Below the pieces are notes generated by a model, which saw nothing but the letters and a program-made list of their open reading frames with translations, was not told where the DNA came from and did not search any database. From the NCBI GenBank assembly GCA_964017045.1, contig OZ024801.1, forward strand, positions 32,661,257 through 32,725,256: 64,000 nucleotides of DNA. Direction: 5' to 3'. Numbering within the stretch: the first letter of the stretch is position 1; the number at the start of each line of letters is the position of its first letter. The translations under genes and the position numbers were made by a program. This stretch comes from Omphiscola glabra. Its lineage: Eukaryota; Mollusca; Gastropoda; Lymnaeidae. Of the stretch, positions 23,379-35,664 are shown in pieces.

Positions 23379-24665
23379 TGGTCAATCAGCACTCTCTGTA
23401 TACCATGGAATAATCATAAGTTGGTCAATCAGCACTCTATGTATACCATGGGTTAAACATTAGTTGGCCAATCAGCACCCTATGCGCACCATGAATTAAA
23501 ACCTTAGTTGGTCAATCAGAACTCTATGTACACCATGGGTTAAACATTAGTTGGTCAATCAGCACTCTATGCACACCATGGGTTAATCATTAGTTGGTCA
23601 ATCAGCACTCTATGGATACCATGGGTTAAACATTAGTTGGTCAATCAGCACTCTATGTACACCATGGGTTAAACATTAGTTGGTCAATCAGCACTCTATG
23701 TACACCATGGGATAAATATTAGTTGGTCAATCAGCACTCTTTGTACACCATGGGTTAAACATTAGTTGTTCAATCATCACTCTATGCACACCATGGGTTA
23801 AACATTAGTTGGCCAATCAGCCCTCTATGTTCACCATGGGTTAAACATTAGTTGGCCAATCAGCACTCTATGTACACCATGGGTTAAACATTAGTTGGTC
23901 AATCAGCACTCTGTGTACACCATGGGTTAAACATTAGTTGGCCAATCAGCACTTTATGCACACCATGGGTTAAACATTAGTTGGCCAATCAGCACTCTAT
24001 GTACACCATGGGTTAAACATTAGTTGGTCAATCAGCACTCTATGCACACCATGGGTTAAACATTAGTTGGTCAATCAGCACTCTATGGACACCATGGGTT
24101 AAACATTAGTTGGTCAATCAGCACTCTATGTACACCATGGGTTAAACATTAGTTGGTCAATCAGCACTCTAAGTACACCATCGGTTGAACATTAGTTGGT
24201 CAATCAGCACTCTATGTACACCATGGGTTAAACATTAGTTGGTCAATCAGCATTCTATGTACACCATGGGCTAAACATTAGTTTGTCAATCAGCACTCTA
24301 TGCACACAATGGGTTAAACATTAGTTGGTCAATAAGCACTCTATGCACACCATTGGTTAAACATTAGTTGGCCAATCAGCACTCTATGTACACCATGGGT
24401 TAAACATTAGTTGGTCAATCAGCACTCTATGCACACCATGGGTTAAACATTAGTTGGTCAATCAGCACTCTATGTACACCCCGGGTTAAACATTAGTTGG
24501 TCAATCAGCACTCTATGTACACCATGGGTTAAACATTAGTTGGCCAATCAGAACTCGATGTACACCATGGGTTAAACATTAGTTGGCCAATCAGCACTCT
24601 GTGTACACCATGGGTTGAACATTAGTTGGCCAATCAGCACTCTATGCACACCATGGGTTAAACAT
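23379..24665. repeat. Minisatellite, 43-bp unit, ~30 copies, CCAAT-bearing
   Basis: Each unit contains ttggtcaatcagcactctat and accatgggttaaacattag. In about ten copies the first block reads ttggccaatcag, a full CCAAT-box match. Variants are scattered through the array. Confidence 0.97.
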
Positions 24666-24792
24666 ACCATTCTAGTTTGGATTACTGGAAACTGGTAGAC
24701 ACAAACCAGTCTGATACACTTCCCAGTCTTGAAATCTTTTTATTCAGAAAATGCATTTATTTCCTACCTGGTTTTCATCTAGTAGTAGCAGA

Positions 24793-25073
24793 TACTACTT
24801 CTAGACTCTCCCAACACCAGTACTTCTAACACCATTACTTCTAACACCAGTACTTCTAACACCAGTACTTCTAACAACATTGCTTCTAACATCACTACTG
24901 CTCACATCTGCTGTCACTAACATTACTATTTCTAACATCACTACATATGCTTCTTCTAATATTACTATTCAAGCATGGACTACTTCAAGCATGGACTACT
25001 TCTAGGACTTCTTCTAACAGATGCTACTTCTAACAAGACTACTTCTAACTTGGACTGCTGCTAGCGTGAACCT
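24793..25073. repeat. Degenerate minisatellite, ~15-bp unit
   Basis: Core taacaccagtacttc, decaying through the array into loose ctacttctaac repeats. Confidence 0.85.
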
Positions 25074-25406
25074 CTTCCGCCATCGTTTAGTTTGGGCATG
25101 TGAACTGCAACCGACTGGGGGTGGGGGTGGGGGGAGGTAATGGGAGTGTTAAGGTTCTTTGCCAGGGGAGGTAGTCCGCGTTTGTTTACCTGAAAGGCGT
25201 TTTCCTTTTTTATCCCCCCCCCTTTTTTTTAAAAACTACTACCCCCCCCCCCCATTCACCCACTCAATTTTTCTCTCCATCACCTCCCATCAAGTACTCT
25301 CTAAAAACTAACTCTTTGTCTCTGAATTTACTCACTCGTTAAGGGCGGCTCACCTCGCATGGATCGTAAGACGGTGCATTCGTGTTTAGAGAGAGGGAGT
25401 AATTTT

Positions 25407-25448
<42 letters not shown>
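25074..25448. other. Non-coding, ending in poly(A)
   Basis: It contains G and C runs (25113-25135, 25205-25252) and a run of about 38 A at 25411-25448, just upstream of the hAT relic. Confidence 0.6.
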
Positions 25449-25449
<1 letters not shown>

Positions 25450-25511
25450 ACATTCTACGATATGTATCTTACAGGTTGATAACGTAACGAGGGCGTCCCA
25501 CCTTTCACATG

Positions 25512-25841
25512 AACATGATGTTGAGTTTCCAGAAACGGAATAAATTAGCCGCTGATATGGCATCAGTGTTTGGAACAACTTTTGTCTGTGAGCAAACATT
25601 AAAAAAATAAATAAATAAAGTACATGTATGTGAAACTAACACATCGAGATTGCCTGATGAACATTTAAAATCAAATCTCTTGGTTGGATGCAGCAATTCC
25701 AAAGCAATTCCAAACATTGGTGATGTCTTGAAGGCCGAACGTCTTGCGCTTAACACCATATTTGTGACCACGCTTTTAATTTTTATAGACATAATTAATT
25801 TTAAGACAATCCTGGTGTTTCTCAGAAATATAATTTTGTAA
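25512..25841 (+). pseudogene. hAT transposase C-terminal relic (GTF2IRD2/ZBED-like)
   Basis: One plus-strand frame reads NKLAADMASVFGTTFVCEQT, a stop (taa in an A-rich patch near 25608), then TSRLPDEHLKSNLLVGCSN. This matches the pattern of the hAT dimerisation region in transposon-derived proteins of the GTF2IRD2/ZBED/SCAND3 kind: a MAS-hydrophobic-G-T-T segment, C-E-Q-x-F/L, then a basic segment and L-x-D-E-H-L. The EQTF segment to the basic region is disrupted by the A-rich insertion. The frame runs on to taa 25839-25841. The catalytic residues further upstream are not visible, so it is a fragment. The opposite-strand open frame of 118 codons is its shadow. Confidence 0.68.
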
Positions 25842-25861
25842 TGCTTACTACATTTGAACAA

Positions 25862-27545
25862 AAGCGTGCTTTGTTAAACAGTATAGGCTAGAGTGCTTTA
25901 CCGTGAAGGTGTTGAATTTCTCCTTAGTATGATTCTATAAGTTTCTATTCAAAATAAAAAAAACAGCCTTCCTATTTTTATACCCCCCCCCCTCCCCCGC
26001 TTTTCCCATTCCCCACTTTTACCCTCCCACCTAAAAATGAAGGGACATTCATAATGTATTTCCAAAGTTTTCATGGGACCCTATCAATAACCTTTAAATA
26101 AATATTCAAGGTAGCGTTTGAAAGGTGTTTCATTAATATAGTTCAAATATGCCAGATATAAAGCAATATAGTTCAAATATGCCAGATACAAAGCATTTTT
26201 AATTACTAGAATTGCGGACATTGTAACAAAGGCAAATTGTATAGCCATAGCATATGCTACTTTCATGAAAATAGGTAACACAGACTCCAAACTCACCATT
26301 GTGTTTAACACTATTAACGGGGTAATAAAATGTATGATATATGCCATATCAATTAACATAGCAATAAAAGCCTGCAGTGAAGTCCGCGCGTATTAATATT
26401 CAGAAGACAACAACAATGAATGTTATTATTTAAGATGAGTTTCTGGAAGGGACAAAATAATAGTATTATTTTCCTTTGTGCATTTATTATTTATAAATGG
26501 ACTATGTTAATGTAGAATACAGGGCCAACATTTTTGCCACCCGCCTCCACGATAAAATATCTGCAGTAATCCGACAATGCCACCCTTCTTTTAAAAAAAA
26601 AGGAAAAGAAAAGGAACCCACACCTCATTTGCCCCCTTCCTATGCCCGTGCCATTATCTGTAGTCAAATCCACGGTATTAATTAGTGACATGTTTATTAA
26701 AAATGCGAATTTATTATATTTAAATTTCACAGGGGAAGCTACTTTAATTTTAATAATTTAATACTGTGTTTTCACCTTGACTAGTTCGTAGTAGGTTTGT
26801 TGCTGATTTTGTGATTAAAGTATATTTTATTTATTTATTTGTAATTTATTTTGATTTAATACAGCAATTTTGGAATGGAAGCTGATGATGGTCTGTCGAG
26901 ACAAGCTGATTAATAAAGTAAACAATCATCTTTTTATGACTATGCTATTAGTATTTTTAACTATTAAATTTTCTGTTAACAATAATTTCAATAATCGAAC
27001 AATTTAAACATTGTTATTTTTTAAAATTGTTTTAACACATATGTCTTGTGTAGTGTAGATTTAGAGTACTTGTGTCGCGTTTGTTAGTGATTGTAGGCCT
27101 TTGCCCTTTCGCATTTACTGTTTACGGCTACTGTTTATGGCTTTAGTAGTAAGTCTAAGCACTCTCCCAGTGCCTCATCTACACAACCTGAGTCTAGTTC
27201 CAAGTGTAAGGGAACAAACTCAAAGATTACTTTACTATCTTATCAATAAATTTAAAAAACCATTTAAATAGCACATCAAAGCAGAGCAGCATGATATTTT
27301 TCATTTCCGATGGTTAGGTGGTAGATTACCGTAAGAAAATCATTAGGGCGCCAGGTTGACCCATGTCATGCCTTATCATCTTTTGACCAATGTCCAATGT
27401 CTTGAATGTTTCTTTCAGATAATTTTAATAACTAAATAACTAACCTCCAGTGCTTTTTTTTTTAGATATTAAGTTGCCAGTACTGTCGTTTTGATTAGGG
27501 AGGGTCTGACTATAAAGAAACTGTCATTTCTTTTTTTTCCTTTCA
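25862..27545. other. AT-rich intron-like or intergenic DNA
   Basis: No array until 27546. A 30-bp direct duplication (around 26136-26195) has core gttcaaatatgccagatay. The open frame at 26497-26685 (62 codons) has varied codons but no splice or family support. The 91-codon minus-strand frame at 26084-26359 is hydrophobic because the DNA is AT-rich. Confidence 0.4.
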
Positions 27546-27748
27546 AATTTGTGTGATTCTGAATGTCCCATAACCGCCATTGATGTCATTCTGAATGTCC
27601 CATAACTGCCATTGATGTGATTGTGAATGTCCCATAACCCCCATTGATGTGATTGTGAATGTCCCATAACCGCCATTGATGTGATTCTGAATGCCCCATA
27701 ACTGCCATTGATGTGATTGTGAATGTCCCATAACCGCCATTGATGTGT
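27546..27748. repeat. Minisatellite, 32-bp unit, ~6 copies
   Basis: Core tgtgattctgaatgtcccat followed by aaccgccattga. Confidence 0.95.
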
Positions 27749-27831
27749 TGAATTATCTGAATAAAACAAGACGAGTACATTTTATTTATTGCTCATAAAA
27801 ATATAATCATTTTTAAAGTTTTGATAACACA

Positions 27832-28172
27832 CCCTTCTTCTTCTTCTTCAAACTATTAAGGGCCCACGAACAATTTATTAATCATTCTGGCTCCTATGCA
27901 TGTAGAGGGGATTTGCAATGTTTCTGTGCCTGGTTTTGGTGAGGATATTTCACTGGTTGCAAGAGTTACTCAGTGAGGGTATCATGCCCTGGGGGTTGGA
28001 AGGCCTGATGCAATAGACACAAAAGTGTCAAGTGTTGTCACCTCAACTGTCCCTTTCAGAAGCTTTTTTCCAGTCCTTGATTGTCTTTGGGAGGAATGAG
28101 CAGTTCCTATACTGGCTTCTTGCTGGTATGAGCCCGAAATGCCTGTCATGGCCCATCGCTGTCTATGGGGGA
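27832..28172 (-). mobile_element. 3' end of a decayed non-LTR retrotransposon
   Basis: On the minus strand the sequence encodes SFLPKTIKDWKKAS and then, after a frameshift, TLDTFVSIASGLP. This matches the usual C-terminus of many LINE reverse transcriptases (F-x-P-R/K-T-I-x-D-W-N, then a T-F...F segment). A 3' untranslated region follows with aatgattaataaattgttcg and gtgggccc, ending in (GAA)n at 27832-27848. The same tail occurs at 10466 and 61473. The 5' part is missing and the frame is broken. The clade cannot be fixed from this fragment. Confidence 0.66.
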
Positions 28173-28523
28173 GAGGGACTAATAGTAAAGTAAATGTATT
28201 TATATTTTCCAGGTACTTTTCACCACAGATATGGTAGTTAATGACTAATGTAGAACATAAAATTATGTTACCATACACCACAGATATGTTAGTTAATGAC
28301 TAATGTAGAGCATAAACTTGTGGAAATCTGCAGTTCCACTCAATGTATGGGAGACTAAGATTCCGGGGATATAACTCTTCAAAAGCCTCTCAGTCTCACA
28401 TTTGGATCATAGCCTTTTGATGAAATAATTATTTTTGCCTTTCTAGCTTATGATGTTCCAAGCTTTTTAGTCCATGGAAGTTATAAACTGATGCCACTGG
28501 TTTTGTTTTCTACCTCACAACAG
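28173..28523. other. Non-coding, with a 40-bp direct duplication
   Basis: The phrase ccacagatatggtagttaat with its flank occurs at about 28221 and 28279 (period 58). Confidence 0.7.
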
Positions 28524-28647
28524 AATCTTCAAAAGTACTGAAGCCACATCAGCATGCCAGAGATAGAGACAGCACGATGCTGAGCAATCAAATAAAGAAG
28601 TTGGGGGCACCTGTGAGATTGCATTCTGGGATTTATTGGCTTAGCGA
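28524..28647 (+). CDS. Candidate internal exon, unknown product
   Basis: A 124-nt segment lies between an acceptor with a pyrimidine tract (tttctacctcacaacag, ending 28523) and a strong donor (gtaagaa, from 28648). One frame is open throughout and reads SSKVLKPHQHARDRD, then SNQIKKLGAPVRLHSGIYWL, with varied, charged residues unlike the neighbouring arrays. It enters after the first base of a codon and leaves after the second. No family was recognised. An upstream partner exon could not be fixed. A transposon relic is the main alternative. Confidence 0.35.
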
Positions 28648-28906
28648 GTAAGAAATATTTATTAACAATTAAATTTGTTACTCATTTTTGTTAAGTTTTC
28701 CCAAAACTAAAAATTCCCTGTCACCTCTGTCTGTTTGACGACACACATAAAAATTTCACATTGCATATAATATACGTAATGCATGTTAATTTGATGTTAT
28801 AGTTTTATATAATTATATATAATATGTAATAGTCAAATGTTGGTCAAGATGTTTTACATACAATAGTTTGGCATTTACCTTTTTTTAAAAGAAAAATATT
28901 TACACA

Positions 28907-29548
28907 ATGCTTCTAGGGGGCCTCATGCTTCTAGTTGTCCTAATGCTTATAAGGGACCACATGCTTCCAGTTGTCCTCATGCTTCTAGGGGCATCATTCT
29001 TCTAGGGGGCCTCATGCTTCTAGGGGACCTCATGTTTCTAGGGGACCTCATGCTTCTAGGTGGCCTCATGCTTCTAGTTGGCCTCATGTTTCTAGTGGCA
29101 TCATACTTCTAGTTGGCCTCATGCTTCTATTTGGCCTAATGCTTCTAGTTGGCCTAATGCTTCAAGTTGGCCTAATGTTTCCAGGGGCATCATGCTTCTA
29201 GGAGGCCTCATGCTTCTAGTGGCCTCATGCTTCTAGGGTCATCATGCTTCTAGTTGGCCTCATGCTTCCAGGGGCATCATGCTTCTAGTTGACCTCATGC
29301 TTCCAGGGACATCATGCTTCTAGGTGGCCTAATGCTTCTAGAGGCATCATGCTTCTAGTTGGCCTCATGCTTCTAGGGACATCATGCTTCTATTTGGCCT
29401 CATGCTTCTAGATGGCCCCATCCTTCTAAGGGCATCGTGCTTCTATTTGGCCTCGTGCTTCTAATTGGCCTAAAGCTTCTAGTTGGCCTTATGCTTCTAA
29501 GGGCATCATGCTTCTAGGGGGCATCATGCTTCTAGTTGGCCTCATGCG
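28907..29548. repeat. Minisatellite, ~19-bp unit, ~33 copies
   Basis: The unit is built on ggcctcatgcttctagttg with many variants (ggcatcatgcttc, gacctcatgc). It is heterogeneous in both length and sequence. Confidence 0.93.
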
Positions 29549-29623
29549 TTTTGGGGCATCCCAGTAGCAACACAGCTTTACGAAGAAGGAGAAAAAACTA
29601 TTTCCAATGATAGAGATAGAAGT

Positions 29624-30235
29624 GCTACAACACACATATTCAATGCTACAACACACATATTCAATGCTACAACACACATATTCAATGCTACAACACACAT
29701 ATTCAATGCTACAACACACATATTCAATGCTACAACAAACATATTCAATGCTACAACACACATATTCAATGCTACAACACACATATTCAATGCTACAACA
29801 CACATATTCAATGCTACAACACACATATTCAATGCTACAACACACATATTCAATGCTACAACACACATATTCAATGCTACAACACACATATTCAATGCTA
29901 CAACACACATATTCAATGCTACAACACACATATTCAATGCTACAACACACATACTCAATGCTACAACACATATTCAATGCTACAACACACATATTCAATG
30001 CTACAACACACATATTCAATGCTACAACACACATACTCAATGCTACAACACATATTCAATGCTACAACACACATATTCAATGCTACAACACATATTCAAT
30101 GCTACAACACACATATTCAATGCTACAACACATATTCAATGCTACAACACATATTCAATGCTACAACACATATTCAATGCTTCAACACATATTCAATGCT
30201 ACAACACACATATTCAATGCTACAACACACATTCA
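29624..30235. repeat. Minisatellite, 21-bp unit, ~29 copies
   Basis: The unit is gctacaacacacatattcaat minus one base of context: atattcaatgctacaacaca plus c. The first half is nearly perfect, while the second half contains 19-bp deletion variants lacking one ac. A length divisible by three keeps both strands open (LQHTYSM on plus), so the 126-213-codon frames here are artefacts. Confidence 0.96.
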
Positions 30236-31143
30236 AATTTCAAAATAATAGACTCGTACATAAAAAAAAGCTAAGGCTATTTATAGACAATGTGTCATTC
30301 AATGAAATTATAACCCCCAATAAGTCAAAATTATATTTTTTAAAATTCTTTTTTTTTTTTTTCTCAAAAGAAAACTCTTACAGCATCAAGTTGTCACTTA
30401 GAAATTTATTAGCAAGTAATTTTTTTTTTTTTTATCACCCAGATATTGATCACTTGATCTAGTCCTTCACAAACATTGATCACTTGATGAGATACATATA
30501 AAATTCTTGAAAACAATTTCTTTCTTTATTAAAACACAAAATGTATCACAAAGCTTCTGACATACACTATGACACTTTCACTCTTGTTTTGGTAATGCAA
30601 TTTTCAATTTTTTTTTATTGTGCATGCCCTAAAAATGTCAGCTTTACAGTAACTCATCAAAGATGTCTTATGTTCCCTATATCGTTCATTACTTGCTACA
30701 TTTTCTTGATACTTACACAATTCTTTGTATTTTGCATTGAGATACATAAGAGTCTCCCAAGTTTGCCCAGCGTATCTCCTTTATTTTCAGTATCGGAAAC
30801 TTTTGGGAAACTGAACATGGCCTTCAGTATGTCCCTAATCATAATGGCCTTGGCCCGTCATATAAGGATTTTTTTTGACCACATTCTTGTAACATCGATT
30901 AAGTCTTGTAGTTATATTAAACCCACTTAGTAGATAAAACTCCCCTTCAATGATGTTATACAAATTTTGTAAACTATGTTTCTTTGCTATATTATTTTTG
31001 CACAATGCATACTAACCAACATGCAACAATCTCTGTGGTACTTGCTTTGGAAATCTCCTTATATTTTCTCTTGTTTTGACATCAGGAAGCAATATGCTTT
31101 GTACCTCTGGTCTAAAGGCAGAAATCCAATTTGAGCCCCACAG
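30236..31143. other. AT-rich non-coding stretch
   Basis: T-rich runs lie at 30344-30362 and 30420-30433. The 129-codon open frame at 30541-30930 is hydrophobic from T-rich DNA, and the opposite strand is broken in all frames. No exon is supported. Confidence 0.45.
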
Positions 31144-31359
31144 TCATTGTCATCATAATCATGCTCATTGTCATCATAATCATGCTCATTGTCATCATAA
31201 TCATGCTCATTGTCATCATAATCATGCTCATTGTCATCATAATCATGCTCATTGTCATCATAATCATGCTCATTGTCATCATAATCATGCTCATTGTCAT
31301 CATAATCATGCTCATTGTCATCATAATCATGCTCATTGTCATCATAATCATGCTCATTG
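31144..31359. repeat. Minisatellite, 21-bp unit, ~10 copies
   Basis: The unit core is attgtcatcataatcatgct and copies are almost identical. One plus frame would encode HCHHNHA repeats. All frames are open, as expected from the unit, and no promoter or splice context is seen. Confidence 0.97.
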
Positions 31360-31682
31360 ACATCTGTTCATCATAAATGCTGTAAAAATAAAAAAATATT
31401 TATTAGTTTAACTCAAATTTAAAAAATGTACAATCCCATTAAAAAGATTTCAAAGTATAAAACAATCGGCCTAAATTAATTTTACTTTCACTTTTCATTG
31501 AAAAGGGAACACAGCTGATTGTTAACAAAATAAAAGCCTTGGTTACTGCATTGTTTACATTTTCAGTATAACATAAATAATATGAAAATAATTATATAAT
31601 TATAAATTAGTTTAAATTTAAATTAATAAGTAGTTTCATCAATTTTTTATAACTATTTACAAATTTGATACTACTGGACCTT
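31360..31682. other. AT-rich spacer, no feature seen
   Basis: Strongly AT-rich, with no open frame or repeat of note. Confidence 0.5.
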
Positions 31683-31788
31683 GAATAAAGCTATAGTTAG
31701 GGCTAATAATAAAGCTATAGTTAGGGCTAATAATAAAGCTATAGTTAGGGCTAATAATAAAGCTATAGTTAGGGCTAATAATAGTGCT
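31683..31788. repeat. Short tandem repeat, 28-bp unit, ~4 copies
   Basis: Core aaagctatagttagggctaa followed by taat; four near-perfect copies. Confidence 0.93.
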
Positions 31789-32040
31789 AAGGGTATAAAT
31801 GAAAAATGTTAACAAACCTTATATGATGATAATTATCTCTATGAGGCAATTTTGAAGTCCTGCCTTAATCAGAGAAAGAATTATTTTCCATTTCAAGCTC
31901 AGAATCTGACTCCATAACAATGCTGTAGTATGTAGTGAACCGGTCTTCTGGCAAAACATGTGTGGTAACAGTGAACCGGTTCTGTGGCAAAACATGTGTA
32001 ATACGGCAAAAAATGAAATTCATGAATGGACCAGATTTCT

Positions 32041-32736
32041 TCTACCCTGTGCCTTATATTTCCTTCCACTACCCTGTGCCTTATATTTCGTTCCACTACC
32101 CTGTGCCTTATATTTCCTTCCACTACCCTGTGCCTTATATTTCCTTCCACTACCCTGTGCCTTATATTTCCTTCCACTACCCTGTGCCTTATATTTCTTT
32201 CCACTACTCTGTGCCTTATATTTCCTTCCACTACCCTGTGCCTTATATTTCCTTCCACTACTCTGTGCCTTATATTTCCTTCAACTACCCTGTGCCTTAT
32301 ATTTCCTTCCACTACTCTGTGCCTTATATTTCCTTCCACTACCCTGTGCTTTATTTTTCCTTCCACTACCCTTTGCCTTATATTTCCTTTCACTACCCTG
32401 TGCCTTATATTTCCTTCCACTACCCTGTGCCTTATATTTCCTTCCACTACCCTGTGCTTTATTTTTCCTTCCACTACCCTGTGCCTTATATTTCCTTCCA
32501 CTACTCTGTGCCTTATATTTCCTTCCACTACCCTGTGCCTTATATTTCCTTCCACTACCCTGTGCCTTATATTTCCTTCCACTACCCTGTGCCTCATATT
32601 TCCTTCCACTACCCTGTGCCTCATATTTCCTTCAACTACCCTGTGCTTTATATTTCCTTCCACTACTCTGTGCCTTATATTTCCTTCCACTACACTGTGC
32701 CTTATATTTCCTTCCACTACCCTGTGCTTTGTATAT
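32041..32736. repeat. Minisatellite, 27-bp unit, ~26 copies
   Basis: Core accctgtgccttatatttcc followed by ttccact. The length is divisible by three and lacks stops, giving 239-304-codon frames on plus and a 284-codon frame on minus (nine-residue cycle). These are artefacts. Confidence 0.97.
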
Positions 32737-33053
32737 CCAAAATAAAACCACATTTCCTCATAAGTCAGATCATAGTTATAGAAGTATCTTTTTTTTTCTT
32801 TAGTTTTACTAATTTGTATTTTCTTATAGTGTTTGTTTCAAATACTTAATGTCAAATTTGTTTTACATGTAACAATAACCAACACATATTTTTGTCTTGC
32901 AAAAAAAAGTGAAGTGTCTGAAGTACATGAAGTAGATGTATAAAAATAAACTTGTAAAGGATTACAAGACTATGTTTTTTTACTTCCAGGTTAAAACTGT
33001 CTACACAAGTGGCAGTTGACTTGACAGTGGAATCCAAGACACTTCAGTGAATG
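32737..33053. other. AT-rich spacer, no feature seen
   Basis: No exon or repeat is supported. Confidence 0.4.
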
Positions 33054-33450
33054 CATATCATACTTTCTTGAATGTACACCATAGCATCTTTGCTAACATC
33101 TGAATGTACCCCATACCATCTTGTCTGACAACTGAAGGTACAACATGCCATCTTGGCTAACTCAGAATGTACAACATACCATCTTAGCTGACATCTGAAT
33201 ATACACCATAGCATCTTGGCTGACATCTGAATGTACACCATACCATCTTGGCTGACATCTGAATATACACCACATCATCTTAGCTGACATCTGAATGTAC
33301 ACCATACCATCTTGGCTGACATCTGAATGTCCAACAAACCATCTTGGCTGACATCTGAATATACACCACATTATCTTAGCTGACATCTGAATGTACACCA
33401 TACCATCTTGGCTGACATCTGAATGTCCAACAAACCATCTTGGCTGTCAA
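33054..33450. repeat. Minisatellite, 32-bp unit, ~12 copies
   Basis: Core ccatcttggctgacatctga followed by atgtacaccata. The last five units contain a repeated three-unit pattern (tacaccaca / tacaccata / tccaacaaa). Confidence 0.95.
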
Positions 33451-33541
33451 TGAATGTCTCAACCAAAGTAAACAAGTTTTACCAATTTATTAAATAAATA
33501 CATTTCTACTGACACACATCTAAACTTTTAAAACTTGTTCA

Positions 33542-33622
33542 TCAACCTGTTGATTGTTTCAATCACTCAACCTGTTGATTGTTTCAATCACTCAACCTGT
33601 TCATTGTTTTAATCACTCAAAC
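33542..33622. repeat. Short tandem repeat, 25-bp unit, 3 copies
   Basis: Core caacctgttgattgtttcaa. Confidence 0.92.
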
Positions 33623-33977
33623 TTTAAACTAACTGGTTTTAAACTTCTAACAATATTTGTCTTTTGTAATTCAAAGAAATGTCACCATGTTGCTATATGA
33701 CTGTCACCATGTTGCTTTATGACTGTGCTCCTTCATCAGATCATTTACAAAAACTAAAAATATAGAAATTTTAATTTCCGTAACCTGTCTTTGCTGGAAG
33801 ACTGAATGATAAAAATGAATGACCTTGACCTGTTATTGCAAATAGACTGATGACATGAATTGATTACCCTAACCCTGTCAGTACATATTAATGTATTTCC
33901 AGTTGACTTGATGCTGTCACAATGCAAAGCTGAATTAAGTTAAATAGTAACTTGAACATTTTTAATAACAATACTAA

Positions 33978-34118
33978 GGCAATGATTCAACTTGTGCATT
34001 CATTTCAATCATCACCAGACAATAATTCAACTTGTGCATTCATTTCAATCATCACCAGACAATAATTCAACTTGTGCATTCATTTCAATCATCACCAGAC
34101 AATCATTCAAATTTTGCA
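33978..34118. repeat. Tandem repeat, 40-bp unit, ~3.5 copies
   Basis: Core attcaacttgtgcattcatt followed by tcaatcatcaccagac. Confidence 0.95.
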
Positions 34119-35653
34119 AATACTATCAAACAAATTATTAGTGACACATCATTAGACATGGACTAACAAACAAGTCACTAGTGACACATTACTAAATGAT
34201 GATGATTGATTTCTTGTAGAGCACTTGATTCCATGCTATTTCAGCATGCTCAAAGTGCCCTGATGTCATAAAATCTGTTTAAGCCAAGTAACAAACAGAC
34301 TGGTGACAAGTCACAGTGTCAAACACTGCAGGGAAAGCATAACAATAAATTTGTGTTTTTCTTACAACACTAATTTGGAATGTCCTACAACACTAATTTG
34401 GAATGTCCTACAAAACTCTGACAATAGTTTTTAGTTTTAGTGAATGGACAACTTGAATTTGATAGAATGAATGAAAAACCAAAACCAGTCAGCATGTGAC
34501 AACTAAATTCTAGGTTTTTCTTAATTACCATAAGAAACAAAATGATTGTCACCCTTAATAAGCAATTTCTTTCGGAAAGGTGTGGTTAATTTAAAAACAA
34601 AAAGAGTGGGGGTGGTGAAGTGGCACTTCCCATTAAAGCCATTAAATACTTGCAACAATGTTCTTTATTCAAAAATTGCTATTTGAGACTGTTTAAATCA
34701 ATTTTCAAATAAAATAAACTGGCCTCACAGCTCGAAATTTATTTACACCAAAATCAAACAATGTTTGTGTTCACAATATGCTTTAGACTCACCCAGATTC
34801 CTAGACTGTTGATTGGAAAACAATTGAATAAGAATTTTTCCATTTTATATGAAGATCCATTTGGAAAAAATAAATCCCAATGTTAATTGATAAAATAACC
34901 AAAGGGAACCTCACGTAAGTCTAGAATTATCAATTTTAACACGTTGAATGAAGCCTGCAATGACCTTACTAGTAAGCTTTAAACTAACTTGTAAGAATTT
35001 AAACAATCATAGGGAAAAATTATGTACTTAAAATAAAACATGCATTAAAATCAAATTTTAAAGAAAAAATGAATTTATAATAATGAACTGAGAAATATTC
35101 ACTTTATTAACATACCAGTCATGTACTTCAGTTATAAATATCTAAAATGGAAATTATTTACAGAAAAAGTAAAACGTGTAAAAATTAAATTTATAATAAA
35201 ATAATTATAGACTAGTACAGTTATAGTTCATACTCTATAATATAAATTTCTAAAATTATATCAGTTTCTCAATTTTGACAAATATGACCAAAGGGAAGCA
35301 ACCATTAAAATAAAAATATGTTTTTAAAATGGTAGCGATAGCTTCCCATTATTTATAATTTTTATTTACATGATTCAAGAAAGCTAACTCTTGTTACCTT
35401 GGTTAAATATTGTATTATCTTAGTTGTTGTTCTTGATTTTTTCTGAAAATATGGGAACTAACTGCTGTCGCCTTGAAGGATAAAAGAATTTTTGAGTTAC
35501 CTCATAATATAGAAAAGTACTCTTTTGAACTAAAAGTTTTTTTTTAAAAATAAACAACACCATAAAAACAATGTTAGCTTTTCTTATGGCATGGACTTCT
35601 TTTGCGTTTTAAATAACTTCCCCAAAATTATTTTGTTTGACTTTAAGATAAGT
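34119..35653. other. AT-rich intron-like DNA
   Basis: No gene is supported. A 23-bp duplication with core ctacaacactaatttggaat lies at about 34364-34409. Confidence 0.45.
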
Positions 35654-35664
35654 ATGTAATGTAA

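Noticed and set aside
25505..25861. 118-codon minus-strand open frame
   Set aside because: It is the shadow of the plus-strand hAT transposase relic, which matches conserved motifs.
29489..30462. Several frames of 126-213 codons
   Set aside because: A 21-bp stop-free unit keeps both strands open; the sequences are seven-residue cycles.
30541..30930. 129-codon hydrophobic open frame
   Set aside because: Hydrophobicity follows from T-rich DNA, and there is no splice context.
31076..31376. Histidine-rich protein (HCHHNHA repeats) suggestive of metal binding
   Set aside because: The frame is only the 21-bp array, and other frames are equally open. There is no flanking domain, signal peptide or splice signal.
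31683..31788. Interstitial telomere-like TTAGGG repeats
   Set aside because: ttaggg occurs once per 28-bp unit inside an unrelated context and is not tandem by itself.
31899..32849. 284- and 304-codon frames on opposite strands
   Set aside because: They follow the 27-bp array, and the non-array extensions show no gene-like composition.
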